Source: Sedimentisphaerales bacterium
Lineage (GTDB): Bacteria > Planctomycetota > Phycisphaerae > Sedimentisphaerales > Anaerobacaceae
Direction of reading: 5' to 3'
Length of the DNA: 64,000 nt
NCBI GenBank assembly: GCA_016935195.1
Contig: JAFGRL010000152.1
Location: 1 to 64,000, forward strand
In this document: piece after piece, positions 50,342 to 59,474 of the stretch
Layout: every line of letters begins with the position of its first letter
How positions within the stretch are numbered: the first letter of the stretch is position 1
The notes under the pieces: generated by a model
What the model was told of the DNA's origin: nothing
Seen by the model: only the letters and a program-made list of their open reading frames with translations
Database searches by the model: none
Made by a program: the position numbers and the translations under genes

Positions 50342-53300
50342 ATGAAAAAGCTAAGAAGATTTTCGAGAGAGTACTATTTTAGGCAGATCATGGCCTGCTG
50401 CCTGGTGAGCTTTATGGTCTTCGGCATACCAGCGAGGGTTGCGATGGCTGCACCAGCAAATCCTGTTGTCCCACAGGGAACGATAGATGCCGCAGGAAAT
50501 ACCCATAATCTGGGTCAAAACAGTAACCTGTATACTACCAACGGCACTATCATCAACTGGGATACTTTCAATATTTCTGATGGGCCTAGGGAATCTGTTA
50601 CGTTTCATCAGTATAATACAGGAGCTACAGCTTTAAGTTCCGACTCGGCTGTCTTAAACAGGATTACTACTGGAGGTCCCAGTCAGATTCTTGGTGACCT
50701 CAACGCAAATGGACGGGTTTTTATCGTTAATCCTGCCGGTATTGTCTTTGGTTCCAGTGCAACTATCAATGTCAGCCAGTTAGTTGCTTCCGGCCTGGAT
50801 CTTGCCAACGATGATTTTTTGGATGGTCTACCTTATGAATTTACTGAAAATCCGGACTTCATTGGCGCTGATGATGGAATCGTAACGAACGAGTCTAGTG
50901 ACTTCCAGAATGCCAAACGACTCTATCTTATCGGTAGACAAGTTATTAACAGAGGTCACCTGGTAGCTGATGAATGTGTTATTATGGCTGCTGGGGACAC
51001 CGTGCTTATCAGCGAGAACAGCCCGGTTTCAGTTCAAGTTGAAATGGGAGATGGTTGGTCCTCTGGAGATGACCTTTATCAAGTTAGAAACGAAGATGGC
51101 GATGGAATCCAAGTAGATGGTGAAACCGCGCAGGTGATTCTTGCTGCTGGCGATATCTGGTCTGCGGCACTGATAAAAGCCTCCTCTGATGGCGGCTCTG
51201 ACGCTGTAGCCACAGTTGATATTGTTGCTCGTGGTAATGTGGATATATGGGAAAACATTATAGTTGATGCTGAGGCAAGCGGGTCAGACAATGCTACTGC
51301 TTTGGTTGATATCAAGGGCGATACGGTTACGCTGTGGGGTAGCAATCCTGCTGGTGATGGCGATATCATAGTTACAGCCAAAACATCTTCGGGTTCTGGT
51401 GATGCAACTGCCAGTGTGAGAATTGATGCCGAAGGTGATGTTATTTCCAACAACAGCGGCGATATAGAGGTAACGGCAACGGCAGGCTCAAGTGATAACG
51501 GCGATACGAGCGATGCTCTTGCTACGCTTGAGATCGATGCCAAGGGAATGGCTGAAGCCGACGGCGATGTGATCATAGAACCGTTTGGGGACTTTGATGT
51601 TGCGGCAAGCACCGAAGACGATGAGGGCAGCGCCACGGCTACTGTGGATATTGATGCCGCGGGCGATGTAGAGATAACCGGAGGTAAATCCGATAAGGAC
51701 GGCATATTGGCCGAGGCTTCCGGCGGACTGAATAACAACGCCGAAATTGATATTGCGGCTGGCGGTGATCTTGAGCTACTGAGCGGAAGCTGCAACGAGA
51801 CCAAGATAACAGCATTGGCTCATGATGGCGGAATTAATAACGCCGATGTTTTGATTTGCACTGATGGCGAAGTTACGCTTGTCGCAGAAGGCATAAGCAG
51901 CAAAGCCAAAATAGAAGCTTTAGCTAAGTGTGCTAATTCTGATAACATCGCAACTGTCGGGATCGGAGCAAAGGGCGAAGAAGGTGTCGAGGTTAAAGCC
52001 GGCTTTGGTGGTAAGGCTGCAATAGAAGCTGTAGCTGAGGATGGCTATACTAATACTGCCAGTACCATAGTTTGTACTCAGGGTGGCGTTGATGTAATAG
52101 CACAACTCGGCGGTGATGCTGGAATATTAGCTCAGGCTAAAGATGGCTATTTCACAGATGCCTATGTAGGAGTTTGTGCCATTGATGATGTTCTGGTTCA
52201 ATCTGGTGATGTGGATAAGCAAGGTTGCCACGCTTTGATAAGGACAGAAGCTGAGTCACAGGAATTGTGTGACCAGGAGACAACCGCTGATGCTAAGACT
52301 GTAGTTGTCTCACATAATGGTTGTGTTGACGTATTAGCCTTTAACGGCGGCCACGCCGGTATAGAAGCTGAGGCTCAAGGCGCACATAATAATACCGCTG
52401 AAGTCGGGGTCGCAGCTGGTGCCGATCTTTCACCGCAGGTTATGGTCGTACCTGATTATCCTAACGGTGACAAGATTTCATTGGTTATTGACAATCTTGA
52501 GATTCTGCCTGAAACAGGAAATGTTCTTGTAAAGGCTTACGATAACGGTACTGAAGCTCAAATATTGGCTTGGGCCCACAACGCCTATCCAATATACGTT
52601 CCTGGAGATGTTGAGCCAGAGATGGTTCCAGGTGAAAACACAGCCGATACCGTAGTTTGTGCCCCAGGCTTGGTTAAAGTATACGCAGAAGATCAAGGTT
52701 ACGAAGCCAGGATAAAATCTCTTGCAGGCTGGTGCGGTGACGAGGAATCTATCAACAAAGCTACTACCCAGGTTTACGCAAGTGAGGTCGATGTTGATGT
52801 TTCGAGTCTCCGATATGGGCAAGGCATATGGGCATATGCTTTTGGTGCTGACGAAAACCCACATGTACCTGGGGAAATGCTGCTGGATTACCTAGGTGAA
52901 CCTTATACTGATGATTATTATTGCATGACCGAACATGGTGAAGTGGCGTGGACCGATGGCGATGCCGTTTTAATCATTCAAGACTTCGGCAAGCGTGGTG
53001 ATAACTGTCCTGACTGTCCCCCCTGTCCCTGCGAAGAAGAAGAATTGTTAGCACCTGTTGCACCGCTTGCTCAGTTCGACATTCCGAGGATAGAAGGTTG
53101 TCCCGGGCTGATGCTGGCGGCAGCGTCTGAACTTGGAATTACAGCAGAAACTCTTCAGATTGCTATAGGAAACGCCCTTGCACTTAATCCGAGCTTGCAG
53201 CCTTGCCAGGCGTGTGCGTCACTTGTAAATGCCGCAAGTGTCTTAAGAGATGAAGACGGCTCACGAATGGCTGCTATGATCCAGGCGTTCAACACACTGG

Positions 53301-53578
53301 CTCCGGCCGATGCACCCTTTACACCTGAAATGGCCACTTCGATTGCTACAGCTTTCGAAGGTGCTGCCGAAGGAACTCAATACGCATCGTTGATGGAATA
53401 TATTGATGCTTTCGTTCAGTATGTTACCATCCTGGACGCTAATCTGGGCTCACCGGTAGGCGATTCGATGGCATTTGTTATGGAAAAATATGGTACAGGA
53501 GCAATGGATAGCGATAACGCTAATATAACAGCGTTCCTTACAACACGTATAGAAGGTTCAGAAGCATTCGGTGACTGA
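50342..53578 (+). CDS. Two-partner secretion exoprotein (TpsA; filamentous-haemagglutinin TPS domain) with internal repeats
   Basis: Long signal peptide; TPS domain (NWDTFNISDGPRESVTFHQ...VLNRITTGGPSQILGDLNANGRVFIVNPAGIVFGSSATINVSQLVASGL); directly downstream of TpsB. Confidence 0.9.
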   Translation: MKKLRRFSREYYFRQIMACCLVSFMVFGIPARVAMAAPANPVVPQGTIDAAGNTHNLGQNSNLYTTNGTIINWDTFNISDGPRESVTFHQYNTGATALSSDSAVLNRITTGGPSQILGDLNANGRVFIVNPAGIVFGSSATINVSQLVASGLDLANDDFLDGLPYEFTENPDFIGADDGIVTNESSDFQNAKRLYLIGRQVINRGHLVADECVIMAAGDTVLISENSPVSVQVEMGDGWSSGDDLYQVRNEDGDGIQVDGETAQVILAAGDIWSAALIKASSDGGSDAVATVDIVARGNVDIWENIIVDAEASGSDNATALVDIKGDTVTLWGSNPAGDGDIIVTAKTSSGSGDATASVRIDAEGDVISNNSGDIEVTATAGSSDNGDTSDALATLEIDAKGMAEADGDVIIEPFGDFDVAASTEDDEGSATATVDIDAAGDVEITGGKSDKDGILAEASGGLNNNAEIDIAAGGDLELLSGSCNETKITALAHDGGINNADVLICTDGEVTLVAEGISSKAKIEALAKCANSDNIATVGIGAKGEEGVEVKAGFGGKAAIEAVAEDGYTNTASTIVCTQGGVDVIAQLGGDAGILAQAKDGYFTDAYVGVCAIDDVLVQSGDVDKQGCHALIRTEAESQELCDQETTADAKTVVVSHNGCVDVLAFNGGHAGIEAEAQGAHNNTAEVGVAAGADLSPQVMVVPDYPNGDKISLVIDNLEILPETGNVLVKAYDNGTEAQILAWAHNAYPIYVPGDVEPEMVPGENTADTVVCAPGLVKVYAEDQGYEARIKSLAGWCGDEESINKATTQVYASEVDVDVSSLRYGQGIWAYAFGADENPHVPGEMLLDYLGEPYTDDYYCMTEHGEVAWTDGDAVLIIQDFGKRGDNCPDCPPCPCEEEELLAPVAPLAQFDIPRIEGCPGLMLAAASELGITAETLQIAIGNALALNPSLQPCQACASLVNAASVLRDEDGSRMAAMIQAFNTLAPADAPFTPEMATSIATAFEGAAEGTQYASLMEYIDAFVQYVTILDANLGSPVGDSMAFVMEKYGTGAMDSDNANITAFLTTRIEGSEAFGD

Positions 53579-53611
53579 ACACTAATGCGAAGATAGTCAT
53601 TTGTTAGATAG

Positions 53612-53641
53612 GCCTGCTCCCCAAAGGGAGCAGGCTTTTTA
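53612..53641 (+). terminator. Rho-independent terminator of the TPS operon
   Basis: GCCTGCTCCC-CAAA-GGGAGCAGGC followed by TTTTT. Confidence 0.93.
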
Positions 53642-54961
53642 ATTATTCAAGTTAGCAGTTAAGGCGGTGGTTTCGTAAGCTAACTGTTTGGCTGTTTTTA
53701 TATCAGTCGCAGTGGTAAGTTTTGTGGTTTTGAATGTACCTTTGGATTTCTGCTCCAGATGCTGTATCGTCTGCTGTACCATTGCAATGTGAGGATGGCT
53801 ATGGTCTAAAATACTCTCGAGCGTGTTGATCGCTCTTAAGCAATAATCCTTGGCCTGGGTGTATTTGCCTTGATGGATGTAAATTTTTGCAAGGCTGTTT
53901 AGAACCATTGCCGTATGGTCGTTATCGGTTCCTAATGAGTCATTTAAGATACCCCATGACTGCTGACATACCTGCTTAGCTTCTTCGTACCTTTGCTGTG
54001 CAATATACAGCTCACCTAATGCGTTTAGAATCTCTCCAACCAAAGGATGTCTCGGTCCCTGCTTTTCTCGCACTGCCGAAAGTGCTTTTTGAAGTAATTG
54101 TTCTGCACAGCCAAAGTCTTGTTTTGATTGACACATTTTCGCCTTGCAAACCCAGTTTAGAGCTAAGAGATGGTTATCCGGGCCATAAACCTTTTTCTGT
54201 ATCGCCAAAGCGTTGTTGAGTAAAGGTTCTGCCTCGTTGTATTTACTCTGCAAAACATAGAGTCTCGCTATACTGCCAAGGACTTTGGCAGCATAGAGGT
54301 GATCTGGGCCATAGTTTTTTTTTATTGATGATAGTGCCTGAAGATAATAGTGCTTAGCTTGTTCAAAGTTACCCTGTGCAGCTAAAACACCTGCCACATC
54401 CACATAGAAGCCCGTCATAACAGATTCGTCAGCCAGGTGACTTTTGAGCATTATCGCAATTGATTCATCAAGCGTAGATTTCGCTTGTTGATACTTTCCC
54501 TGGCCGTAATAGATAGAGCTTAGTATTCGCAAATTATAAGCTATGTAAGGGTGGTGCTTGTAGTACACATTTTGTTGCAGTTCCAGACCCTGTTGACAGA
54601 ACTTTTCAGCCTGGTCGTATTTGCCCTGCTGATTGTAAAGATAAGCTAAGTCTATGACACAGGAACTCAGTTCTATATCAGCAGTATCGGTGGTTTGAGC
54701 AATAGCGACTGCCTTCTCTGCGTATGATTGAGCTTTGCCGTAGTTGCCATAAGCCATATGAATCCGCGCTATCATTCGGAACTTATTACATAGTTTATTT
54801 GTTTTGGATGATGCCTTTGCCTGAGTTGGTACTGCAACACCAGAAATCGCCAAAGTCAATAATGCAACCAGGGCAAGGATGTTTATTCTCAGAAGATATA
54901 AGCTTTGTTTTTGTGTCGGTAGCATTTTTCTCACCACACAGCAAACCTCCACCAAACTCAA
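53639..54961 (-). CDS. Tetratricopeptide-repeat protein (kinesin-light-chain-like TPRs)
   Basis: Repeated LAxLYxxQGKYxxAExxxxxAL motifs; N-terminal hydrophobic signal. Confidence 0.9.
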   Translation of the reverse strand: MSLVEVCCVVRKMLPTQKQSLYLLRINILALVALLTLAISGVAVPTQAKASSKTNKLCNKFRMIARIHMAYGNYGKAQSYAEKAVAIAQTTDTADIELSSCVIDLAYLYNQQGKYDQAEKFCQQGLELQQNVYYKHHPYIAYNLRILSSIYYGQGKYQQAKSTLDESIAIMLKSHLADESVMTGFYVDVAGVLAAQGNFEQAKHYYLQALSSIKKNYGPDHLYAAKVLGSIARLYVLQSKYNEAEPLLNNALAIQKKVYGPDNHLLALNWVCKAKMCQSKQDFGCAEQLLQKALSAVREKQGPRHPLVGEILNALGELYIAQQRYEEAKQVCQQSWGILNDSLGTDNDHTAMVLNSLAKIYIHQGKYTQAKDYCLRAINTLESILDHSHPHIAMVQQTIQHLEQKSKGTFKTTKLTTATDIKTAKQLAYETTALTANLNN

Positions 54962-55266
54962 TGAGAGACACTCCTCCCATTTGGGCAGATGACATAAAGC
55001 TTATTCGCAGAATTTCGCCCCTAACTTTAGGTGAACATCATCAGTTTTAGCTGTTAATGACCTTCATCTGGTTTTTCACCAAACAGCTTCGGTCTTTTCT
55101 CTCTGTAAAACATAAGAAAAAAATCGACAAAGAGAATTATCGGGCTGGATAAAAACCGAGAGCAGGTTTTGTGGATTATGATAGTTTTAAGGATAAGCCT
55201 GTTCTTGACAATAGTGCCGCCATAACTTAGGGTAAGTTTTTGTGCTAACTATATTTTGAGGTAATA

Positions 55267-56910
55267 ATGGCTCAGATGGTTGTAGTGCGTTTTGCGCCTT
55301 CTCCAACTGGTTATCTCCATATTGGAGGTGCCCGAACTGCACTTTTCAACTGGCTTTTTGCACGCAACAGAGCCGGGGTATTCATCCTGCGCATAGAAGA
55401 TACAGACCGCAAAAGAAACACTCCGGCAGCTCTGCAGCAGGTTATAAACGACCTTCACTGGCTCGGCATCAACTGGGACCAGGGGCCCGAAATCGGCGGC
55501 CCCACAGGCCCATATATGCAGTCACAACGAAAAGATATATACGATAAGTATGTGCATAAGCTGCTTGAAAAAAACAAGGCATATTATTGCTTTGAGACAC
55601 TTGAAGAGCTTAACCAACTCCGGCGACAAGCCGAAGCTCAAAGGAAAAACTTTTCGTATCCACGTCCTGAGAAGTTTCCCGATGAAAGCGATGTTAAGAA
55701 AGCAAAAGCTCAGACTCGGCCTGTTACGGTACGTTTTGCCGTACCGCAGGATGAACCTTTTATTATTACTGATGTTGTTCGCGGCGAAGTTAAATTCGGT
55801 CCCGGCGAAATAGGTGACTTTATCATACAGAAAAGTGATGGATTTCCTACATACAACTTTGCCTGCGTTGTTGATGATGAGCTTATGGGCGTAACCCATG
55901 TCATTCGAGGCCAGGAACATTTGATGAATACGCCGGCCCAGCAGGCCCTGCAGGATGCCTTAGGATTTACCAGGCCTGTTTATGCCCATATGTCTGTTAC
56001 CATATCAGCCGGTGGCGGCAAACTCTCCAAACGTGAAAGGCCAAAGGCTCTGAAAAAAGCATTGAAGCAAATAGATGAAGTTGACCTCGAAAAACTGGCT
56101 GAGGTTGGCAACATTGCTACCGCGCAGCTAAACTCTTTTCTGGCCGGTAAAACCACACCGGACATGCCCAGTATAGAGGCGATAGCGAAATATCTCAGAG
56201 TTAACCTTCCCGAGGTTAATGTCGTTGATTTCTTCAGGAGCGGCTACCTGCCTGAGACTATGGTCAACTTCCTTGCACTGTTAGGTTGGAACCCGGGCGA
56301 TAAGCGCGAGATAATGAAAGCCGATGAGCTAATCGAGGCTTTTGACCTATCCAGACTTTCCAAATCCAATAGTCTGTTTGACCGGGACAAACTCGTAGCA
56401 TTTAATACCGAGCATATTCGTATTGCTCCTGAGCAAAAGCTTCTGGAGCATTTCAGGAGTTTTTTGAATGAACTTGAATCGCCACTGCTCAAGGCCGATG
56501 ACGACTTGCTCATAAGATTATTGCAGATAAATAAAGGCGCAAGGACCTTGTCTGATATTGAGAAAAAGTGCAGGTTTTTATCCTTAGACGATGATGCCAT
56601 AGAATATGATGAAAAGGCTGTAAAAAAAATCTTACTCAAAAGCGACGGTTTAGCTATTCTTCAAATTGTCCGTGACAAACTGGCTGCGATGGAGGAATTC
56701 ACCGAGGATAGAATCGAAAGGTTGCTGCGAGGCTTGGCCGAAGAAAGAGCAGTTGGCTTGGGCAAAGTTGCACAGCCGTTGCGTGTTGCCATTTGTGGAA
56801 CTACAGTTAGCCCGCCGATTTTTGATTCGGTAAAAATACTTGGAAAAGATAATACGCTTACCAGAATAGATAATACTCTGAAGAGATTTTCAACGAAGTT
56901 TCAAGTTTGA
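55267..56910 (+). CDS. gltX: Glutamyl-tRNA synthetase
   Basis: VRFAPSPTGYLHIGGARTALFNWLFAR; KLSKR motif; GYLPETMVNFLALLGWNPGD. Confidence 0.95.
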   Translation: MAQMVVVRFAPSPTGYLHIGGARTALFNWLFARNRAGVFILRIEDTDRKRNTPAALQQVINDLHWLGINWDQGPEIGGPTGPYMQSQRKDIYDKYVHKLLEKNKAYYCFETLEELNQLRRQAEAQRKNFSYPRPEKFPDESDVKKAKAQTRPVTVRFAVPQDEPFIITDVVRGEVKFGPGEIGDFIIQKSDGFPTYNFACVVDDELMGVTHVIRGQEHLMNTPAQQALQDALGFTRPVYAHMSVTISAGGGKLSKRERPKALKKALKQIDEVDLEKLAEVGNIATAQLNSFLAGKTTPDMPSIEAIAKYLRVNLPEVNVVDFFRSGYLPETMVNFLALLGWNPGDKREIMKADELIEAFDLSRLSKSNSLFDRDKLVAFNTEHIRIAPEQKLLEHFRSFLNELESPLLKADDDLLIRLLQINKGARTLSDIEKKCRFLSLDDDAIEYDEKAVKKILLKSDGLAILQIVRDKLAAMEEFTEDRIERLLRGLAEERAVGLGKVAQPLRVAICGTTVSPPIFDSVKILGKDNTLTRIDNTLKRFSTKFQV

Positions 56911-56923
56911 AGGAGAATAACAG

Positions 56924-57829
56924 GTGTCATTGTTGGTAACAGGCTCGATTGGTATTGACACTGTGAAAACGCCTTATGGCATTAGTGAGAATTGCCTGGG
57001 CGGTTCGGCTGTTTATTTTAGTATGGCTGCAAGTTTTTTTGGTCCGGTCAGACTTGTCGGTGTTATCGGCTCGGACTGCCCGTTCAATTTGGCTGAAGTT
57101 TTTGCTGACAGAAAAGTCGACTTGACAGGCCTGGAGGTAAGAAGCCAAAGCAAAACGTTTCGCTGGACAGGCAGCTATCAGAATGATATGGATGACAGAA
57201 CAACCGACAAGCTCGAACTGAATGTGTTGACAGAGAAGCCGCCGAGGGTGCCTGCCGAATTCAAAGACAGCAAATTTGTTTTTCTTGCGAACACCGCACC
57301 TGCTCTTCAGATTGAACTGCTTAGTCAGCTCAATGACCCGTTTTTTGTCGCTGCCGATAGTATGAATTGCTGGATTGAAAATGAGCTTGATGACCTAAGG
57401 GGGCTGTTGAAGAACATTACCTGCTTGATAATCAATGAGGATGAGGCGAGAATGCTGGCTGATACAAGCAATTTGATAAAAGCAGCGAAAAGTATTTTGG
57501 ATATGGGCCCAGGTATCCTGGTTATCAAAAAAGGTCAATCAGGTTCGGTTATGTGCGACAGCAATGCTAATATGTTTATTCTGCCTGCATACCCGGCCGA
57601 GAATGTCAAGGACCCCACAGGAGCAGGTGACAGTTTTGCCGGAGCATTTATGGCTTACCTGGCCCGTGTTGACAAAGCTGATTTCGAGTCATTGAAAACA
57701 GCAGTTGCTTACGGTACAGTGGTTGCCTCATTTGCGATTGCCGATTTTTCACTCAAAGGGCTGACCTCAATAACCACAGATGATATCGAAAGCAGGTTCG
57801 AAACCCTGCAAAAGCTGACCAACTTTTAG
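56924..57829 (+). CDS. PfkB-family carbohydrate kinase
   Basis: GGSAVYFSMAASFFG; DPTGAGDSFAGAFMAYL. Confidence 0.92.
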   Translation: MSLLVTGSIGIDTVKTPYGISENCLGGSAVYFSMAASFFGPVRLVGVIGSDCPFNLAEVFADRKVDLTGLEVRSQSKTFRWTGSYQNDMDDRTTDKLELNVLTEKPPRVPAEFKDSKFVFLANTAPALQIELLSQLNDPFFVAADSMNCWIENELDDLRGLLKNITCLIINEDEARMLADTSNLIKAAKSILDMGPGILVIKKGQSGSVMCDSNANMFILPAYPAENVKDPTGAGDSFAGAFMAYLARVDKADFESLKTAVAYGTVVASFAIADFSLKGLTSITTDDIESRFETLQKLTNF

Positions 57830-57841
57830 CTGCGAGATTAA

Positions 57842-58408
57842 ATGCGGGTTTTTATAGCAACAGATATTGACGAGCAAATACGGGCTGCGTTAAGGAATTT
57901 ACAGCAACAGTTACAGAGCAAAGTTGATGTCAAAAAAAGCGATGTCAAGTGGGTAGAGCCGAAGAATATACACCTGACGCTGAAGTTTTTAGGCCAAATC
58001 AAAGATGACAAAGCCGTTGAGGTCTGTAATATAGTCAAAAGTGTTGCAGATGAGCATAGTGATTTTGAACTGGATATAGGGCCGGTCGGCTCTTTTGGCG
58101 GCAGAAGTGCCAGAGTCTTATGGGTCAGTGCAGGCGGACAAAACGACAATCTTCTACGGCTGCAAAAAGACCTTGAGAAACAGTTCGCTTTGGCAGGCTG
58201 GCCGGAGGAAACAAGAACATTTGCCGGCCATTTGACATTATGTAGAATAAGGAACTCTAAAGCCGGCATCAAGCTGGCACAGGCGAGCAGAGACTATGAA
58301 GATTTTAAGCTTGGAACTATGCTGGTTGATTCGGTTTCGGTTTACCAGAGCCAACTGACACCAACAGGCCCTGTTTATACGCAGCTATGCAATTACAAAT
58401 TAAGCTAA
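57842..58408 (+). CDS. thpR: RNA 2',3'-cyclic phosphodiesterase
   Basis: Two HxTL/HxTx motifs: [10 protein letters not shown] and [10 protein letters not shown]. Confidence 0.92.
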   Translation: MRVFIATDIDEQIRAALRNLQQQLQSKVDVKKSDVKWVEPKNIHLTLKFLGQIKDDKAVEVCNIVKSVADEHSDFELDIGPVGSFGGRSARVLWVSAGGQNDNLLRLQKDLEKQFALAGWPEETRTFAGHLTLCRIRNSKAGIKLAQASRDYEDFKLGTMLVDSVSVYQSQLTPTGPVYTQLCNYKLS

Positions 58409-58433
58409 AAGCGCAAAGTGGAGAAAACCAATA

Positions 58434-59453
58434 ATGGCAAAGACAAAGAAATCCCAAACAAGCAGCAAGGAAACTTCCCTGCAGCAGGTAATCGCACAGA
58501 TTGAAAAGCAGTATGGCCAGGGTGCTATTATGCAAATGGACGAGCACAAGTATGCCACAATCGAAGGCATACCTACCGGCTCACTATCACTTGATATAGC
58601 TCTCGGAGGCCGAGGAATTCCCCGTGGGCGAACAACTGAATTGTTTGGTCCCGAGTCATCCGGCAAAACAACCTTGTCTCTGCACGTGGTAGCCAATGCT
58701 CAGAAAACCGGCGGCGTTGCCGCATTTATCGATGCCGAACACGCCCTGGATACTACATGGGCAAAAAAACTGGGTGTTGATGTAGGCGGCCTGTTGGTCA
58801 GCCAGCCCGATACCGGTGAGCAGGCACTTGAAATCACTGAGATGCTGATAAGGTCTAATTCAGTTGACGTTATAGTTATCGATTCGGTTGCCGCACTGAC
58901 GCCGGCAGCAGAGATTGAAGGCGACATGGGTGACAGACACGTGGGCCTGCAGGCAAGATTGATGAGCCAGGCAATGAGGAAGCTTACCGCCGTTATCAAC
59001 AGGAGCAAGACAGCACTTATCTTCATAAATCAAATACGGATGAAAATAGGTGTAATGTTCGGAAATCCCGAGACCACGCCGGGCGGAAGGGCACTAAAGT
59101 TTTATAGTTCTGTTCGATTGGACGTAAGACGGCTGGCCACCATAAAGGACAGCAGCGGTGCCATCGGCAGCAGGGTCAGGGCCAGAGTCGTTAAAAACAA
59201 AATCGCACCACCTTTCCGCGATGCGGAGTTCGATATTATGTTCGACAGCGGAATAAGCTATGAAGGCGATTTAATCGATTTAGGCCTTGGCTGCGACATA
59301 GTGCAAAAAAGCGGCGCCTGGCTGAACTACGGTGACATCCAACTCGGACAGGGCAGAGAAAATGCCAAGAAATACCTTGCCGGAAACAAAAATTTATGTG
59401 AGGAGATAAAGGAAAAAGTCCTCATCACCAAAGGACTTGCGGAAATAAAATAA
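58434..59453 (+). CDS. recA: Recombinase RecA
   Basis: [15 protein letters not shown] Walker [43 protein letters not shown]. Confidence 0.98.
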   Translation: MAKTKKSQTSSKETSLQQVIAQIEKQYGQGAIMQMDEHKYATIEGIPTGSLSLDIALGGRGIPRGRTTELFGPESSGKTTLSLHVVANAQKTGGVAAFIDAEHALDTTWAKKLGVDVGGLLVSQPDTGEQALEITEMLIRSNSVDVIVIDSVAALTPAAEIEGDMGDRHVGLQARLMSQAMRKLTAVINRSKTALIFINQIRMKIGVMFGNPETTPGGRALKFYSSVRLDVRRLATIKDSSGAIGSRVRARVVKNKIAPPFRDAEFDIMFDSGISYEGDLIDLGLGCDIVQKSGAWLNYGDIQLGQGRENAKKYLAGNKNLCEEIKEKVLITKGLAEIK

Positions 59454-59474
59454 AAATTTCTATGGAACCCTAAA

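Noticed and set aside
51079-51804. 241-aa minus-strand ORF antisense to tpsA
   Set aside because: Ser/Ala/Pro-rich low-complexity translation of the repetitive tpsA sequence; an antisense shadow of biased codons.
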